A stretch of 64,000 nt of DNA. It comes from Flavobacterium shii (lineage in GTDB: Bacteria; Bacteroidota; Bacteroidia; Flavobacteriales; Flavobacteriaceae). The stretch is taken from NCBI RefSeq assembly GCF_025847235.1, contig NZ_JAOZEW010000012.1, positions 1 to 64,000 of the forward strand. Direction: 5' to 3'. Positions 35,349-44,104 of this stretch are shown here, piece by piece; position 1 is the stretch's first letter; the number at the start of each line of letters is the position of its first letter. The position numbers and the translations under genes are program-made. The notes beneath the pieces were generated by a model, which worked only from the letters and a program-made list of their open reading frames with translations, made no database searches and had not been told where the DNA came from.

Positions 35349-35392
35349 AAACTTAGCGAATCTTTGAGTTCACTTTGTGAGCCTTTGCGAAA
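35345..35392. repeat. CTTTGTG-type degenerate repeat, right of GxxExxY gene
   Basis: The blocks AACTTAGCGAATCTTTGAG, CACTTTGTGAGCC and TTTGCGAAATAATT are roughly the reverse complement of the repeat at 34876-34925. The downstream methyltransferase start lies in or right after it, so it forms the leader of that gene. Confidence 0.5.
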
Positions 35393-35397
35393 TAATT

Positions 35398-36171
35398 ATG
35401 AAGAAACTTTTTAAACTAATACTTAATACCATTCCACGTCCATTATTAATTCGTTTGAGTTATGTGGCACGTCCTATTTTAGCCTTTACATTAAAAGGAG
35501 ATAAATTTACCGATCCTATCGATGGTAAAAGTTTCAAAATGTTTTTACCTTATGGTTATGGAACTCAACGTAACAACGTATTATCACCAAGTACGCTTTC
35601 TTTAGAGAGACACCGTTTGTTATGGTTATATCTGAACGATCAAACAGATTTCTTTACAGCGCCAAAAAAAGTATTACACTTTGCTCCGGAACAAGCATTT
35701 TATAAACTATTTCGCAAGCAAAAAAATCTTGATTATACAACGACTGATTTGTTCTCTCCTTTAGCAGATGTAAAAGCAGATATCTGCAATTTGCCTTTTA
35801 AGGATAATGAATATGATGTCATTTTATGCAATCACGTTTTAGAGCATATTCCTGATGATACTAAAGCTATGCAAGAATTATTTCGCGTTTTAAAACCAGG
35901 CGGAATGGCAATTTTGCAAATCCCACAAGATTTATCAAGAGAAGTTACTTTTGCCGATGATACAATTACCGACCAAAAAGAACGTGCTAAGATATTCGGA
36001 CAATATGACCACGTACGTATTTACGGTCGTGATTATTTTGATAAATTAAGAAGCATTGGCTTTATAGTAATCGAAGAAGATTACACTAACAAAATAGCTC
36101 CAGAACTGGTAGAGAAATATTGTTTGGCCAAAGGAGAAATTATCCCACTTTGCTTTAAACAGGAAAACTAA
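35398..36171 (+). CDS. SAM-dependent class I methyltransferase
   Basis: A 257-residue methyltransferase (Methyltransf_11-like). The fold is marked by KVLHFAPEQAFYKLF, YTTTDLFSPLADVKADICNL, YDVILCNHVLEHIPDDTKAM and ELFRVLKPGGMAILQIP. The ATG at 35398 is chosen; an upstream GTG adds seven codons inside the repeat. Substrate unknown. A recognisable TTTGCG repeat ends just before the start. Confidence 0.88.
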   Translation: MKKLFKLILNTIPRPLLIRLSYVARPILAFTLKGDKFTDPIDGKSFKMFLPYGYGTQRNNVLSPSTLSLERHRLLWLYLNDQTDFFTAPKKVLHFAPEQAFYKLFRKQKNLDYTTTDLFSPLADVKADICNLPFKDNEYDVILCNHVLEHIPDDTKAMQELFRVLKPGGMAILQIPQDLSREVTFADDTITDQKERAKIFGQYDHVRIYGRDYFDKLRSIGFIVIEEDYTNKIAPELVEKYCLAKGEIIPLCFKQEN

Positions 36172-36469
36172 AAAGTTTTTCACCATATAAGTGATGTAAG
36201 TTCATTTAAAAAGCTCTTGACCAATAATACAATCAAGACTGAATTATAAAATATAATAATCATTCAAAACCTAACAGGTTTTAAAAACCTGTTAGGTTCA
36301 TCAATGGAATAGTATTTTTTTTATTTAAATTCTTGATTCGAATTAATAACTAAAACAAAAAATCCGTTTTTATCAGCGTTTTGCTTTAGCAATCCGTTTT
36401 ATCTGCGTTACTTTTAGTTTTTTCGAATTAGACAACTTCCCAAATTACAACCAAACCAAATCCCTAATC
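36172..36469. other. Repeat-rich gap before the helicase gene
   Basis: About 300 bases with a perfect 14-bp-arm palindrome at 36268-36298 and a degenerate repeat of AATCCGTTTT / ATCTGCGTT units at about 36360-36410. The same ATCTGCG-type units occur at 57084-57091 and 60804-60832. No coding frame is seen. Confidence 0.6.
36268..36298. repeat. Perfect AACCTAACAGGTTT palindrome
   Basis: Two perfect 14-base arms with a 3-base spacer, 31 bases in all. Similar AACCTGTTAGGTTT palindromes are scattered through Bacteroidota genomes, so I take this as a dispersed repeat rather than an operator. It lacks a T-run for a classic terminator but could end the upstream methyltransferase transcript. Confidence 0.7.
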
Positions 36470-39385
36470 TTGGAACCTTCGAAATCATTTCAATTTTGTT
36501 TTGACATCAGTTTTGAAAAAAATCTGAATACCCATATCCCAACTGCTTATATTGTAGAAGATGTTATTGATAATGACATTAAATATTTAAACAAAAAAGC
36601 AACTGCAGACGTTCTTGATGGCTTTGGAATTGTCTTCGAAAATTTAGATGCTAACTCAAAAAAAATATTGACGGCTTGTGAATCTTTAAAGCCTGAATTT
36701 ATTTTCAAGAAATTTAGTGCAAAAATAAAATCGGCTAAAACAATTACTGATTTGCAAAAAGATTCCAAAATAGATTTTGCAATTCGTCAGCATTTACAAC
36801 TAAATTTAAGTTCCTTTTACACACTAATTGTAAAAGAACAATTTCCGTTATCTATTAACATGGGAATTGAAAAGGATTTTTATCGTTCGCGAGTTACTAT
36901 TAATCCTCTAGATTTTGAACCTCTAATTCAATTTGACAAACACTCAGAAGGAATTACCTATACCCTATCTTTAAAAGAAAACAACACTACATTTTTGCCT
37001 ATGAATAGTAGTGTCGATATCCTACTAGATGAGCCAGGCTGGTTAATTATCGATAAAAAATTAGGGCAATTAAAAGAACTGAATTCTAAAAAACTTTCCC
37101 CTTTTTTAAAGAAAAAATCAATCGAAATACCTTCAAGATTAGTTGATGATTATTTTAAGAATTTCATTCCTGAAATAGCAAAAAAGACCGATATTGAAGC
37201 AACTGGTTTTGAAATTGAACTTCGTGATAAAATTATTTCCTGTACGATTCAACCCGTTTATGATTTTTTTAAAAACTGTTATTATCTTAACCTTCATTTC
37301 GATTATGACGGGTATATTTTTGATGCCAGTAAGCCTAAAAAAACACATACATATGTTGATTTTAGCGTTGCCAATGAGCCAAAAATAATTCAATTTAAAC
37401 GAAGTCCTGATGAAACTTCATATACAGATAAGCTACTTGAAATTGGTTTTATAAAAATAAAAAATGAATTATTTGGATGGAATTCGGACACCGAAATTCC
37501 TGATCCTTACACTAATATTCAATTGGTAATTAATCGCAAGGAAGAATTAGAAAATTTAGGTTTTACAATCCAAAATTTGCAACTGGAAAGCAAAGCAATC
37601 ATTACAGAAAATCATACTGTTTTATTTTCAAAAGGAGAAACTAAAGAAGATTGGTTTGACATTAAAATAATCATTTCGATTGGGGATTATACAATCAATT
37701 TCAGCGAAATTATTCCAAATATAAAAAGCAAAGAAAGACTTTTTTTATTACCTGACGGAAACTATTTTTTGATTCCTTTAGAATGGCTCAGTAAATATAG
37801 TTCGCTGGCAAAATTGGCCAGAACAGAGAATGGAAATCTGCTTTTGCGTAAAAGTAATTTTGCCGCTTTAGATGCAATTCCGGAAATCAAAAACGATGTA
37901 AATCCAATTCTAAAAGCTGAATATGTATCTTCTGATTTGCTAAAAGCGACTTTAAGACCATATCAAATTGATGGTGTAAAATGGCTTTTGAGTCATTTTA
38001 ACTCCAATTTAGGCGCTTGTCTGGCCGATGATATGGGACTTGGTAAGACTTTACAAACCTTAGCCGTATTGGTTGCCGTACAAGAGCAGTTAGGATTTAC
38101 AACTAAAACCACGAATTTTGACTTGTTTCAAAACGAAACCATTATCGAAAGAGAACCTTTAAAAACTTTAATCGTTTTACCTTCTTCATTGGTTTTTAAC
38201 TGGTATAATGAAGCTGGGAAATTTACACCGCATTTTTCAAAAATGCAGTATGTTGGTAACGACCGAAAACCATTAGCGAGCAGATTAGAATCATCCGATT
38301 TGATTTTCACTAGTTACAGCATCATTCATCGTGATATTTCAATTTTAGAAAAATACAATTTCCGTTATTTAATTTTGGACGAAAGTCAATACATTAAAAA
38401 TAAAAATTCTAAGATTTTTAAAGCTATAAATAAAATAAACACGGAACATAAAATAGCTTTAAGTGGTACGCCTATCGAAAACTCTTTGGATGATTTATGG
38501 TCGCAAATGCAATTTATAAATCCTGATATTTTGGGTAGTTATAATTTCTTTGCCGAAAATTATAAAATTCCGATTGAGAAAAAGCAAGATGAAGATAGTT
38601 TAGCAGAGCTAAAAAATCTTATTCAGCCTTATATTTTAAGAAGAACCAAAGAACAGGTTTTAAAAGATTTACCCGAATTAACAGAGCAGATTTATTATTG
38701 CGACATGGATCCTGAACAGGAGAAATTATATGAAAAAGAGAAATCAAAAGCTCGTAATTTTTTACTAAACACAGATGGATCCAGCCCAGACAAAATTAGC
38801 ATTATCAATACGCTGATGAAGTTAAGACAACTGAGTAATCATCCGAAAATGGTAGATCAGGAATCTGAAATTGATTCCGGAAAATACAATGCAGTCACTA
38901 ATTATCTAGAAACGTTAGTAAAAGGGAAACAAAAAACGATCATTTTTAGTTCATTTGTTACTAATTTGAGTTTTTACACGACTTGGTGCAAAGAAAATAA
39001 AATAGCTTTTTGCGAAATTACAGGCGATACCCCTGCTAAGAAAAGAGAACAGCAGGTAAATCTGTTTCAGGAAAACGAAGATCCTTTGTTGTTTTTTATA
39101 TCGCTCAAAGCTGGTGGCGTTGGTTTAAATATCACCAAAGCTTCTTATGTTTTGTTCTTAGATCCTTGGTGGAATCCTTTTGCTGAAAAACAAGGAGTGG
39201 GAAGAGCGCACCGAATTGGGCAATTAAACAAAGTAAATGTTATCCGATTTATTTCGAAAAATACGGTTGAAGAAAAAATAATTAAACTGCAAGAAAACAA
39301 AAAACTATTATCTGATTCACTTTTAGAAGAAAGCTTTGTTAACGACGAAATTGAAGTTAATTTAGAATACATATTAGGTTCTTAA
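36470..39385 (+). CDS. SNF2-family DNA helicase/translocase
   Basis: A 971-residue Swi2/Snf2-type ATPase. A divergent N-terminal half (residues 1-480) is followed by the helicase core: Walker A in ADDMGLGKTLQT near 520, motif II DESQ near 637 (in LDESQYIKNKNSK), motif III SGTPIENSLDDLW, and the C-terminal half with motifs V and VI (LKAGGVGLNITKA, GVGRAHRIGQ). No ATG exists near the start in frame; the first candidate is TTG at 36470, and the next ATG is about 140 codons in. Bacterial members of this class are linked to RNA polymerase recycling (RapA-like) or DNA defence; which applies here is unknown. Confidence 0.9.
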   Translation: MEPSKSFQFCFDISFEKNLNTHIPTAYIVEDVIDNDIKYLNKKATADVLDGFGIVFENLDANSKKILTACESLKPEFIFKKFSAKIKSAKTITDLQKDSKIDFAIRQHLQLNLSSFYTLIVKEQFPLSINMGIEKDFYRSRVTINPLDFEPLIQFDKHSEGITYTLSLKENNTTFLPMNSSVDILLDEPGWLIIDKKLGQLKELNSKKLSPFLKKKSIEIPSRLVDDYFKNFIPEIAKKTDIEATGFEIELRDKIISCTIQPVYDFFKNCYYLNLHFDYDGYIFDASKPKKTHTYVDFSVANEPKIIQFKRSPDETSYTDKLLEIGFIKIKNELFGWNSDTEIPDPYTNIQLVINRKEELENLGFTIQNLQLESKAIITENHTVLFSKGETKEDWFDIKIIISIGDYTINFSEIIPNIKSKERLFLLPDGNYFLIPLEWLSKYSSLAKLARTENGNLLLRKSNFAALDAIPEIKNDVNPILKAEYVSSDLLKATLRPYQIDGVKWLLSHFNSNLGACLADDMGLGKTLQTLAVLVAVQEQLGFTTKTTNFDLFQNETIIEREPLKTLIVLPSSLVFNWYNEAGKFTPHFSKMQYVGNDRKPLASRLESSDLIFTSYSIIHRDISILEKYNFRYLILDESQYIKNKNSKIFKAINKINTEHKIALSGTPIENSLDDLWSQMQFINPDILGSYNFFAENYKIPIEKKQDEDSLAELKNLIQPYILRRTKEQVLKDLPELTEQIYYCDMDPEQEKLYEKEKSKARNFLLNTDGSSPDKISIINTLMKLRQLSNHPKMVDQESEIDSGKYNAVTNYLETLVKGKQKTIIFSSFVTNLSFYTTWCKENKIAFCEITGDTPAKKREQQVNLFQENEDPLLFFISLKAGGVGLNITKASYVLFLDPWWNPFAEKQGVGRAHRIGQLNKVNVIRFISKNTVEEKIIKLQENKKLLSDSLLEESFVNDEIEVNLEYILGS

Positions 39386-39446
39386 TAAATTGGCATATTT
39401 TTCGTTATATAAAATTGTTATATTTACAATCTTACAACGTAATAAG

Positions 39447-40700
39447 ATGCCAAATTCTTTCTTTCAAAAATTAATTTTCTTCTTTGTTTTTGCTTCGGCT
39501 ACAGCCCAGGTACAATCCGAAATCCCGCCCCCTTATAATATCAAAACCGTTTCGTTTGTACAAGGTGGGCAAAATGTTGTTCCTATAATTGAACTAGGAA
39601 ATGAATTTCAGTTGCAGTTTGACGACCTGTTTGGCAACGAAGCCGATTACTACTACGAAATCATTCACTGCGATTACAATTGGATTCCATCCGATATTCC
39701 GAAAACAGATTATCTACAAGGATTTGATGGTCAAAGAATCACCAATTACACCAATTCATTTAATACCATACAATTATATTCTCATTATAAAGTTTCTTTT
39801 CCGAATCAAAATACACAACTATTAATCACAGGTAATTATATCATTAAAATCCTAAATGAAGATAAAGATGTTGTTTTTACAAGAAAATTTATTCTTTATG
39901 AAAACTTGGTTACTGTACCTGTTCAGGTAAAACGAAGTCGAACTGTAAGTGATATCGAATACAAACATAATTTGGATTTTGCCATAAAATCTAACTCATT
40001 CCTTTTTCAGACTCCATTACAAAGTGTAAAAGTTTTTATATTACAAAATGGCAACTTTAATACTGGAATTAAAAACGTCCCACCACAGTACACAATTGGG
40101 AACGATTTAATATACAAATACAACAACGAAACACAGTTTTGGGCTGGAAATGAATTTTTATATTTTGAAAATAAAGACATCCGTAATGCAGGTAATAATG
40201 TGGGAAGAGTAGATTCTAGTAAAGATATATATAGTTCTTATTTATACACTAATAGCGCCAGAGGCAATTTCCCTTATACAAACTATCAGGATATTGATGG
40301 AAACTTTGTTGTGAAGAATATAAACGCCTCCAATAATGAGGTGGAAGCCGATTATGCCTGGGTTTATTTCTCCCTTTCGGCTCCATCTTTCCGACTCAAT
40401 AAAGACATTTACATTAACGGAATGTTTAACAACTACAGTTTAACTCCCGAAAATAAAATGGATTATAATACCGAAAAAGGAGTGTACGAAAAAGCCATAA
40501 TGATAAAGCAGGGATTTACTAACTACCAATATCAAATAGCTGATAAAAAAGGAATTATCGATGCTCAAAATGCAATCGATGGCAATTTTTACCAAACAGA
40601 GAATGAATATACTATATTGGTCTATTATCGCGAAAGCAGAGACCGTTATGATCGTGTAATTGGGAAAGGATCTGCTAACTCCTTAAATATCATCAATTAA
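39447..40700 (+). CDS. Type IX secretion system plug protein (DUF5103)
   Basis: A 417-residue exported protein of the DUF5103 family, the T9SS plug, which closes the large SprA translocon on the periplasmic side when PorV is absent. The signal peptide (to ATAQ), then SEIPPPYNIKTVSF, DDLFGNEADYYYEIIHCDYN and the C-terminal KGFTNYQYQI-like module (IKQGFTNYQYQIADKKG, residues about 340-380) fit the family. The ATG at 39447 is chosen over an upstream open frame because it begins the signal peptide. In Flavobacterium the gene typically precedes apaG, as here. Confidence 0.88.
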   Translation: MPNSFFQKLIFFFVFASATAQVQSEIPPPYNIKTVSFVQGGQNVVPIIELGNEFQLQFDDLFGNEADYYYEIIHCDYNWIPSDIPKTDYLQGFDGQRITNYTNSFNTIQLYSHYKVSFPNQNTQLLITGNYIIKILNEDKDVVFTRKFILYENLVTVPVQVKRSRTVSDIEYKHNLDFAIKSNSFLFQTPLQSVKVFILQNGNFNTGIKNVPPQYTIGNDLIYKYNNETQFWAGNEFLYFENKDIRNAGNNVGRVDSSKDIYSSYLYTNSARGNFPYTNYQDIDGNFVVKNINASNNEVEADYAWVYFSLSAPSFRLNKDIYINGMFNNYSLTPENKMDYNTEKGVYEKAIMIKQGFTNYQYQIADKKGIIDAQNAIDGNFYQTENEYTILVYYRESRDRYDRVIGKGSANSLNIIN

Positions 40701-40779
40701 AAAACATTTAAGAAATGGTTCTTTTGAATCATTTTTTTTGTAAATTTGCTTCTATTACGCACATATATACCACTTTAGT

Positions 40780-41166
40780 ATGGTTTCACAAATAACAAGA
40801 GGCATAAAAATATCGGTTTTGACTAGTTTTGAAGGTACCTACTTCAAGAACTACAAGATTCACTTTGCCTTTAGCTATGTGGTTACTATAGAGAACCATA
40901 GTAAAGATTCGGTGCAACTTACTTCTCGTCATTGGGAAATTTTCGATTCATTAAACGATATCGAAATAGTAGATGGTGAAGGCGTAATAGGTAAAAAACC
41001 TGTTTTAAAACCTGGCGAATTCCACACTTATAGCTCTGGTTGTTTATTATCGTCTCCTTATGGCGCAATGAAAGGATATTTTAATATGGTTAATTTTACT
41101 ACTACAAAAACTTTCAAGGTTATCGTACCTACATTTAGAATGTGTGCTCCTTTTGCATTGAACTAA
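40780..41166 (+). CDS. apaG: ApaG-family protein
   Basis: A 128-residue FN3-like single-domain protein. It carries the ApaG pattern YVVTIENHSKDSVQLTSRHWEIFDS, VGVIG-like GEGVIGKKPVLKPGE and FHTYSSGCLLSSPYGAMKGY. ApaG is linked to cobalt/magnesium resistance and diadenosine tetraphosphate metabolism in enterobacteria, without a firmly known activity. A -7 element TAAATTTG stands at 40741-40748. Confidence 0.95.
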   Translation: MVSQITRGIKISVLTSFEGTYFKNYKIHFAFSYVVTIENHSKDSVQLTSRHWEIFDSLNDIEIVDGEGVIGKKPVLKPGEFHTYSSGCLLSSPYGAMKGYFNMVNFTTTKTFKVIVPTFRMCAPFALN

Positions 41167-41237
41167 TCTCTTTATTTCACCAGAATATTTTATAGTTATC
41201 TTATAACAAAATTATCAGATTATTAATTTAACCTTCG

Positions 41238-41245
41238 TACTTTTG
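41238..41245 (+). promoter_or_regulatory. -7 element of pruA
   Basis: TACTTTTG matches TAnnTTTG and would start transcription near 41252, leaving a 67-nt leader before the ATG at 41319. The leader can fold in two exclusive ways (see 41252-41308). Confidence 0.5.
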
Positions 41246-41251
41246 TACAGC

Positions 41252-41308
41252 GTTAGATAATTCGTATAAAATGAATTATCCGACTGTTAATTTGTCTAAT
41301 TATCTAAT
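41252..41308 (+). promoter_or_regulatory. pruA leader with two exclusive hairpins
   Basis: The 12-base arm at 41252-41263 can pair either with 41273-41284 (11 of 12, one G-T) or with 41298-41308 (11 pairs including one G-T). The second fold ends 10 bases before the ATG. This is a simple layout for a conditional leader, but the arms are AT-rich and the match could be chance. An upstream in-frame ATG at 41271 lies inside the leader. Confidence 0.35.
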
Positions 41309-41318
41309 TTTAAACAAT

Positions 41319-42947
41319 ATGCTAAAAGGATTTTTTCATGTACCTAAAGCGGTAAACGAACCCGTAAAAGGATATGCACCAAACTCACCAGAAAAAGCAG
41401 CAGTACAAGCAGCTTATACTTCAATGTGGAACTCAAAAATTGATGTTCCGTTATACATTGGAAGTGAAGAAATTAAAACCGGAAACACTAGAAATATTAC
41501 GGCTCCTCATGACCACAAACATGTAGTAGGAACTTACCACCTAGCCGAAAAAAAACATATTGAAAAAGCAATTGCAAATGCGCTTGAAGCAAAAGCATCT
41601 TGGGCAAATATGGCATGGGAACAACGTGCTGCAATTTTCTTAAAAGCTGCTGAACTTATTGCTGGTCCTTACAGAGCTAGAATAAACGCAGCTACAATGA
41701 TCGGGCAATCTAAAAACATTCACCAAGCAGAGATTGACGCTTCTTGTGAATTGATTGATTTTTTACGTTACAACGTAGAGTTTATGACTCAAATTTATGG
41801 AGATCAGCCAAAATCTGATTCTACAACTTGGAATCGTCTTGAATACAGACCTCTAGAAGGCTTTGTATACGCAATCACTCCCTTTAACTTTACTGCTATT
41901 GCTGCAAATCTTCCTGCAAGTGCTGCAATGATGGGGAATGTTGTGATCTGGAAACCAAGTGATAGCCAAGTATTCTCTACTCAAATTATCATCGAAGTTT
42001 TTAAAGAAGCTGGAGTTCCTGATGGTGTAATAAACGTAGTTTTTGGTGATGCATTAATGATCACTGATACAGTATTAGCAAGTCGTGATTTTGCTGGAGT
42101 TCACTTCACAGGATCAACTCATGTATTTAAAGATATCTGGGCTAAAATTGGTGCAAACATTCACAATTATAAAACATACCCAAGAATCGTAGGAGAAACT
42201 GGTGGTAAAGATTTTATCATTGCACACCCAAGCGCTAATGTAAAACAAGTTGCTACTGGAATTGTACGTGGAGCATTTGAATTTCAAGGACAAAAATGTT
42301 CTGCAGCTTCAAGAGCTTATATTCCACAAAGCTTATGGCCAGCTATAAAAGAACAATTAATTACTGATGTGAAATCTATGAAAATGGGGTCACCAGAAGA
42401 TTTTGGTAACTTTATTACTGCAGTTATTCACGAAGGATCTTTTGATAAATTAGCTAGTTTTATTGATCAGGCTAAAAAAGATGCTGATGCTGAAATAATC
42501 GTTGGTGGAAATTACGATAAATCTGTTGGATACTTTATTGAACCAACGATAATCGTAACTACAAACCCAAAATATACTACAATGGAAACCGAATTATTCG
42601 GGCCGGTAATTACTTTATATGTATATGAAGATGCAAAATGGGAAGAAACTTTAGAATTAGTTGATACTACTTCTGAATATGCTCTTACTGGTGCTGTATT
42701 TAGTCAAGACCGTTATGCTATAGAAGTAGCTACAACTAAATTACAAAATGCTGCAGGTAACTTCTACATCAATGATAAACCAACAGGAGCTGTTGTAGGA
42801 ATGCAACCATTTGGTGGTGCAAGAGCATCAGGAACAAATGATAAAGCAGGTTCTGCATTAAACTTATTGCGTTGGGCTTCTCCAAGAACAATAAAAGAAA
42901 CATTTGTAACTCCAGAAGATTATAGATATCCATTTTTAGGAGAATAA
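41319..42947 (+). CDS. pruA: L-glutamate gamma-semialdehyde dehydrogenase
   Basis: Oxidises glutamate gamma-semialdehyde (P5C) to glutamate with NAD+, the second step of proline breakdown. The 542-residue length from the ATG at 41319 is that of single-function PruA; proline dehydrogenase is not in the window. Catalytic Cys327 lies in FEFQGQKCSAASRAY and the Glu in VGETGGKDFII. The upstream ATG at 41271 would add 16 residues that are not seen in the family, whose members begin MLKGFFHVP-like. Confidence 0.95.
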   Translation: MLKGFFHVPKAVNEPVKGYAPNSPEKAAVQAAYTSMWNSKIDVPLYIGSEEIKTGNTRNITAPHDHKHVVGTYHLAEKKHIEKAIANALEAKASWANMAWEQRAAIFLKAAELIAGPYRARINAATMIGQSKNIHQAEIDASCELIDFLRYNVEFMTQIYGDQPKSDSTTWNRLEYRPLEGFVYAITPFNFTAIAANLPASAAMMGNVVIWKPSDSQVFSTQIIIEVFKEAGVPDGVINVVFGDALMITDTVLASRDFAGVHFTGSTHVFKDIWAKIGANIHNYKTYPRIVGETGGKDFIIAHPSANVKQVATGIVRGAFEFQGQKCSAASRAYIPQSLWPAIKEQLITDVKSMKMGSPEDFGNFITAVIHEGSFDKLASFIDQAKKDADAEIIVGGNYDKSVGYFIEPTIIVTTNPKYTTMETELFGPVITLYVYEDAKWEETLELVDTTSEYALTGAVFSQDRYAIEVATTKLQNAAGNFYINDKPTGAVVGMQPFGGARASGTNDKAGSALNLLRWASPRTIKETFVTPEDYRYPFLGE

Positions 42948-42968
42948 TCTCTAAAGTTTAAAAATAAT

Positions 42969-43015
42969 AAAACCCACAAGCTTCAAATAATTTTGAAACT
43001 TGTGGGTTTTTCTTT
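42969..43015 (+). terminator. CCCACAAG-family terminator after pruA
   Basis: A 19-base-arm stem (AAAACCCACAAGCTTCAAA against TTTGAAACTTGTGGGTTTT, one mismatch) and a T-rich tail. Two related hairpins, with the same CCCACAAG/CTTGTGGG core, end the genes at 44025 and 48598. Confidence 0.85.
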
Positions 43016-43210
43016 TTACAAAATAATTCCTAGCAAAACTCAATCTACTTAATGTGTAATTATTTTCTTACGTAATTGATTTTCAAAGCTATACCCTTTT
43101 AAAAACCTTATTCTGTCATTTTAAAAACTTATCCTGACTTAAAAAAAACAAGCACACTTGTAAATTTGGACATTCTTAATCTTACAATTAAATTAAAAAA
43201 ACATCGAGAA

Positions 43211-43282
43211 ATGAACACCTTACTTCTCCTAAAACAAAATTTAAAAGATAAGAAAATATTTACACATAAATGCAGATTTTAA
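43211..43282 (+). CDS. Possible 23-residue leader ORF
   Basis: An ATG frame of 23 codons (MNTLLLLKQNLKDKKIFTHK, then CRF) ends 11 bases before the start of the unrecognised 243-aa gene and follows a -7 element (TAAATTTG, 43161-43168). It could be a leader peptide or chance. Its Leu/Lys run has no attenuator structure that I can see. Confidence 0.2.
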   Translation: MNTLLLLKQNLKDKKIFTHKCRF

Positions 43283-43293
43283 TTAAATGATAT

Positions 43294-44025
43294 ATGAAAA
43301 GTTTGGAAAAAGTACCCGAAATAATTCGTGAGGCTAAAAGTGTTGGTCACGTAATTGATTTTAAATGGAATGAAAAGATAATGGAGAAATTTATTGATCC
43401 CGCAGGTGACCATATGGGATTAGAGAATTCTCTATCTGGGATTGGATATAAAGCGTCATTAGGACTTACTGCAGCCTTACTAGAATGGATATACTGGCGT
43501 TATAAGAGTCATGTAGAATCATCACAAGACACGAAACAGCGCATTGAAGCACTTTGGTGCTCCATATCAAATCCAGAATATACCAAACCATTGGTTTTTG
43601 ATCTTAATATGGATGTTCCTGCATCTGGTCCCATAGATGGTCCGATTTGGGTAGCACTAATGAATGTGAGAATGATAGATGTATTGCGCAGAAAAGGATC
43701 TTACTATCTACAAAGTGAAATTATCGGCTTAGCATTACTTGCACGCCATATTTCACCAAAGAAGAAAATATTTGACAAATGGTTAAAAGATACTATATCC
43801 GAATTAACACGTTTCATGCCTTGCCAATACAATCAGGAAGATTTAAATGATGCAAGTAAAAAAGTATACAATCCGTCAACAGAACCTGTAATATGTCGTG
43901 AATTTTTCTTCGATCCTTTTTATAAATACAGTGCAAAATCTTCGGAAACTGCCATTAAAGATTATGTTGCAAGTTTAAACTACGAAACAAATCCTTTTTT
44001 ATGCTTTCCTAAAGAAGCTAGTTAA
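43294..44025 (+). CDS. Unrecognised 243-residue protein
   Basis: A soluble protein I cannot assign. It is 243 residues with no signal peptide or membrane span. Features: an N-terminal charged helix (EKVPEIIREAKSV), a Gly/Ala segment (SGIGYKASLGLTAALLEWIY), two Trp-rich patches, and a C-terminal block with DFYKYSAK-like FDPFYKYSAKSSE. It stands alone between pruA and the SMP-30 gene and ends in a CCCACAAG-type terminator. It could be an immunity or accessory protein, but nothing in the neighbourhood supports that. Confidence 0.75.
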   Translation: MKSLEKVPEIIREAKSVGHVIDFKWNEKIMEKFIDPAGDHMGLENSLSGIGYKASLGLTAALLEWIYWRYKSHVESSQDTKQRIEALWCSISNPEYTKPLVFDLNMDVPASGPIDGPIWVALMNVRMIDVLRRKGSYYLQSEIIGLALLARHISPKKKIFDKWLKDTISELTRFMPCQYNQEDLNDASKKVYNPSTEPVICREFFFDPFYKYSAKSSETAIKDYVASLNYETNPFLCFPKEAS

Positions 44026-44044
44026 ATCAATATATTTTATAGAG

Positions 44045-44090
44045 ATACCCACAAGTTTAAAACATTTTAAACTTGTGGGTATTCTTTTTT
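44045..44090 (+). terminator. CCCACAAG-family terminator after the 243-aa gene
   Basis: A perfect 18-bp stem (ATACCCACAAGTTTAAAA/TTTTAAACTTGTGGGTAT) followed by T-rich sequence. It is the second member of the same hairpin family and can also end the convergent SMP-30 gene. Confidence 0.85.
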
Positions 44091-44104
44091 ATTACGAGCT
44101 AAAT

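Noticed and set aside
38128..38310. Minus-strand frame inside the SNF2 helicase gene
   Set aside because: It lies opposite the conserved helicase motifs and has no start context or recognisable product.
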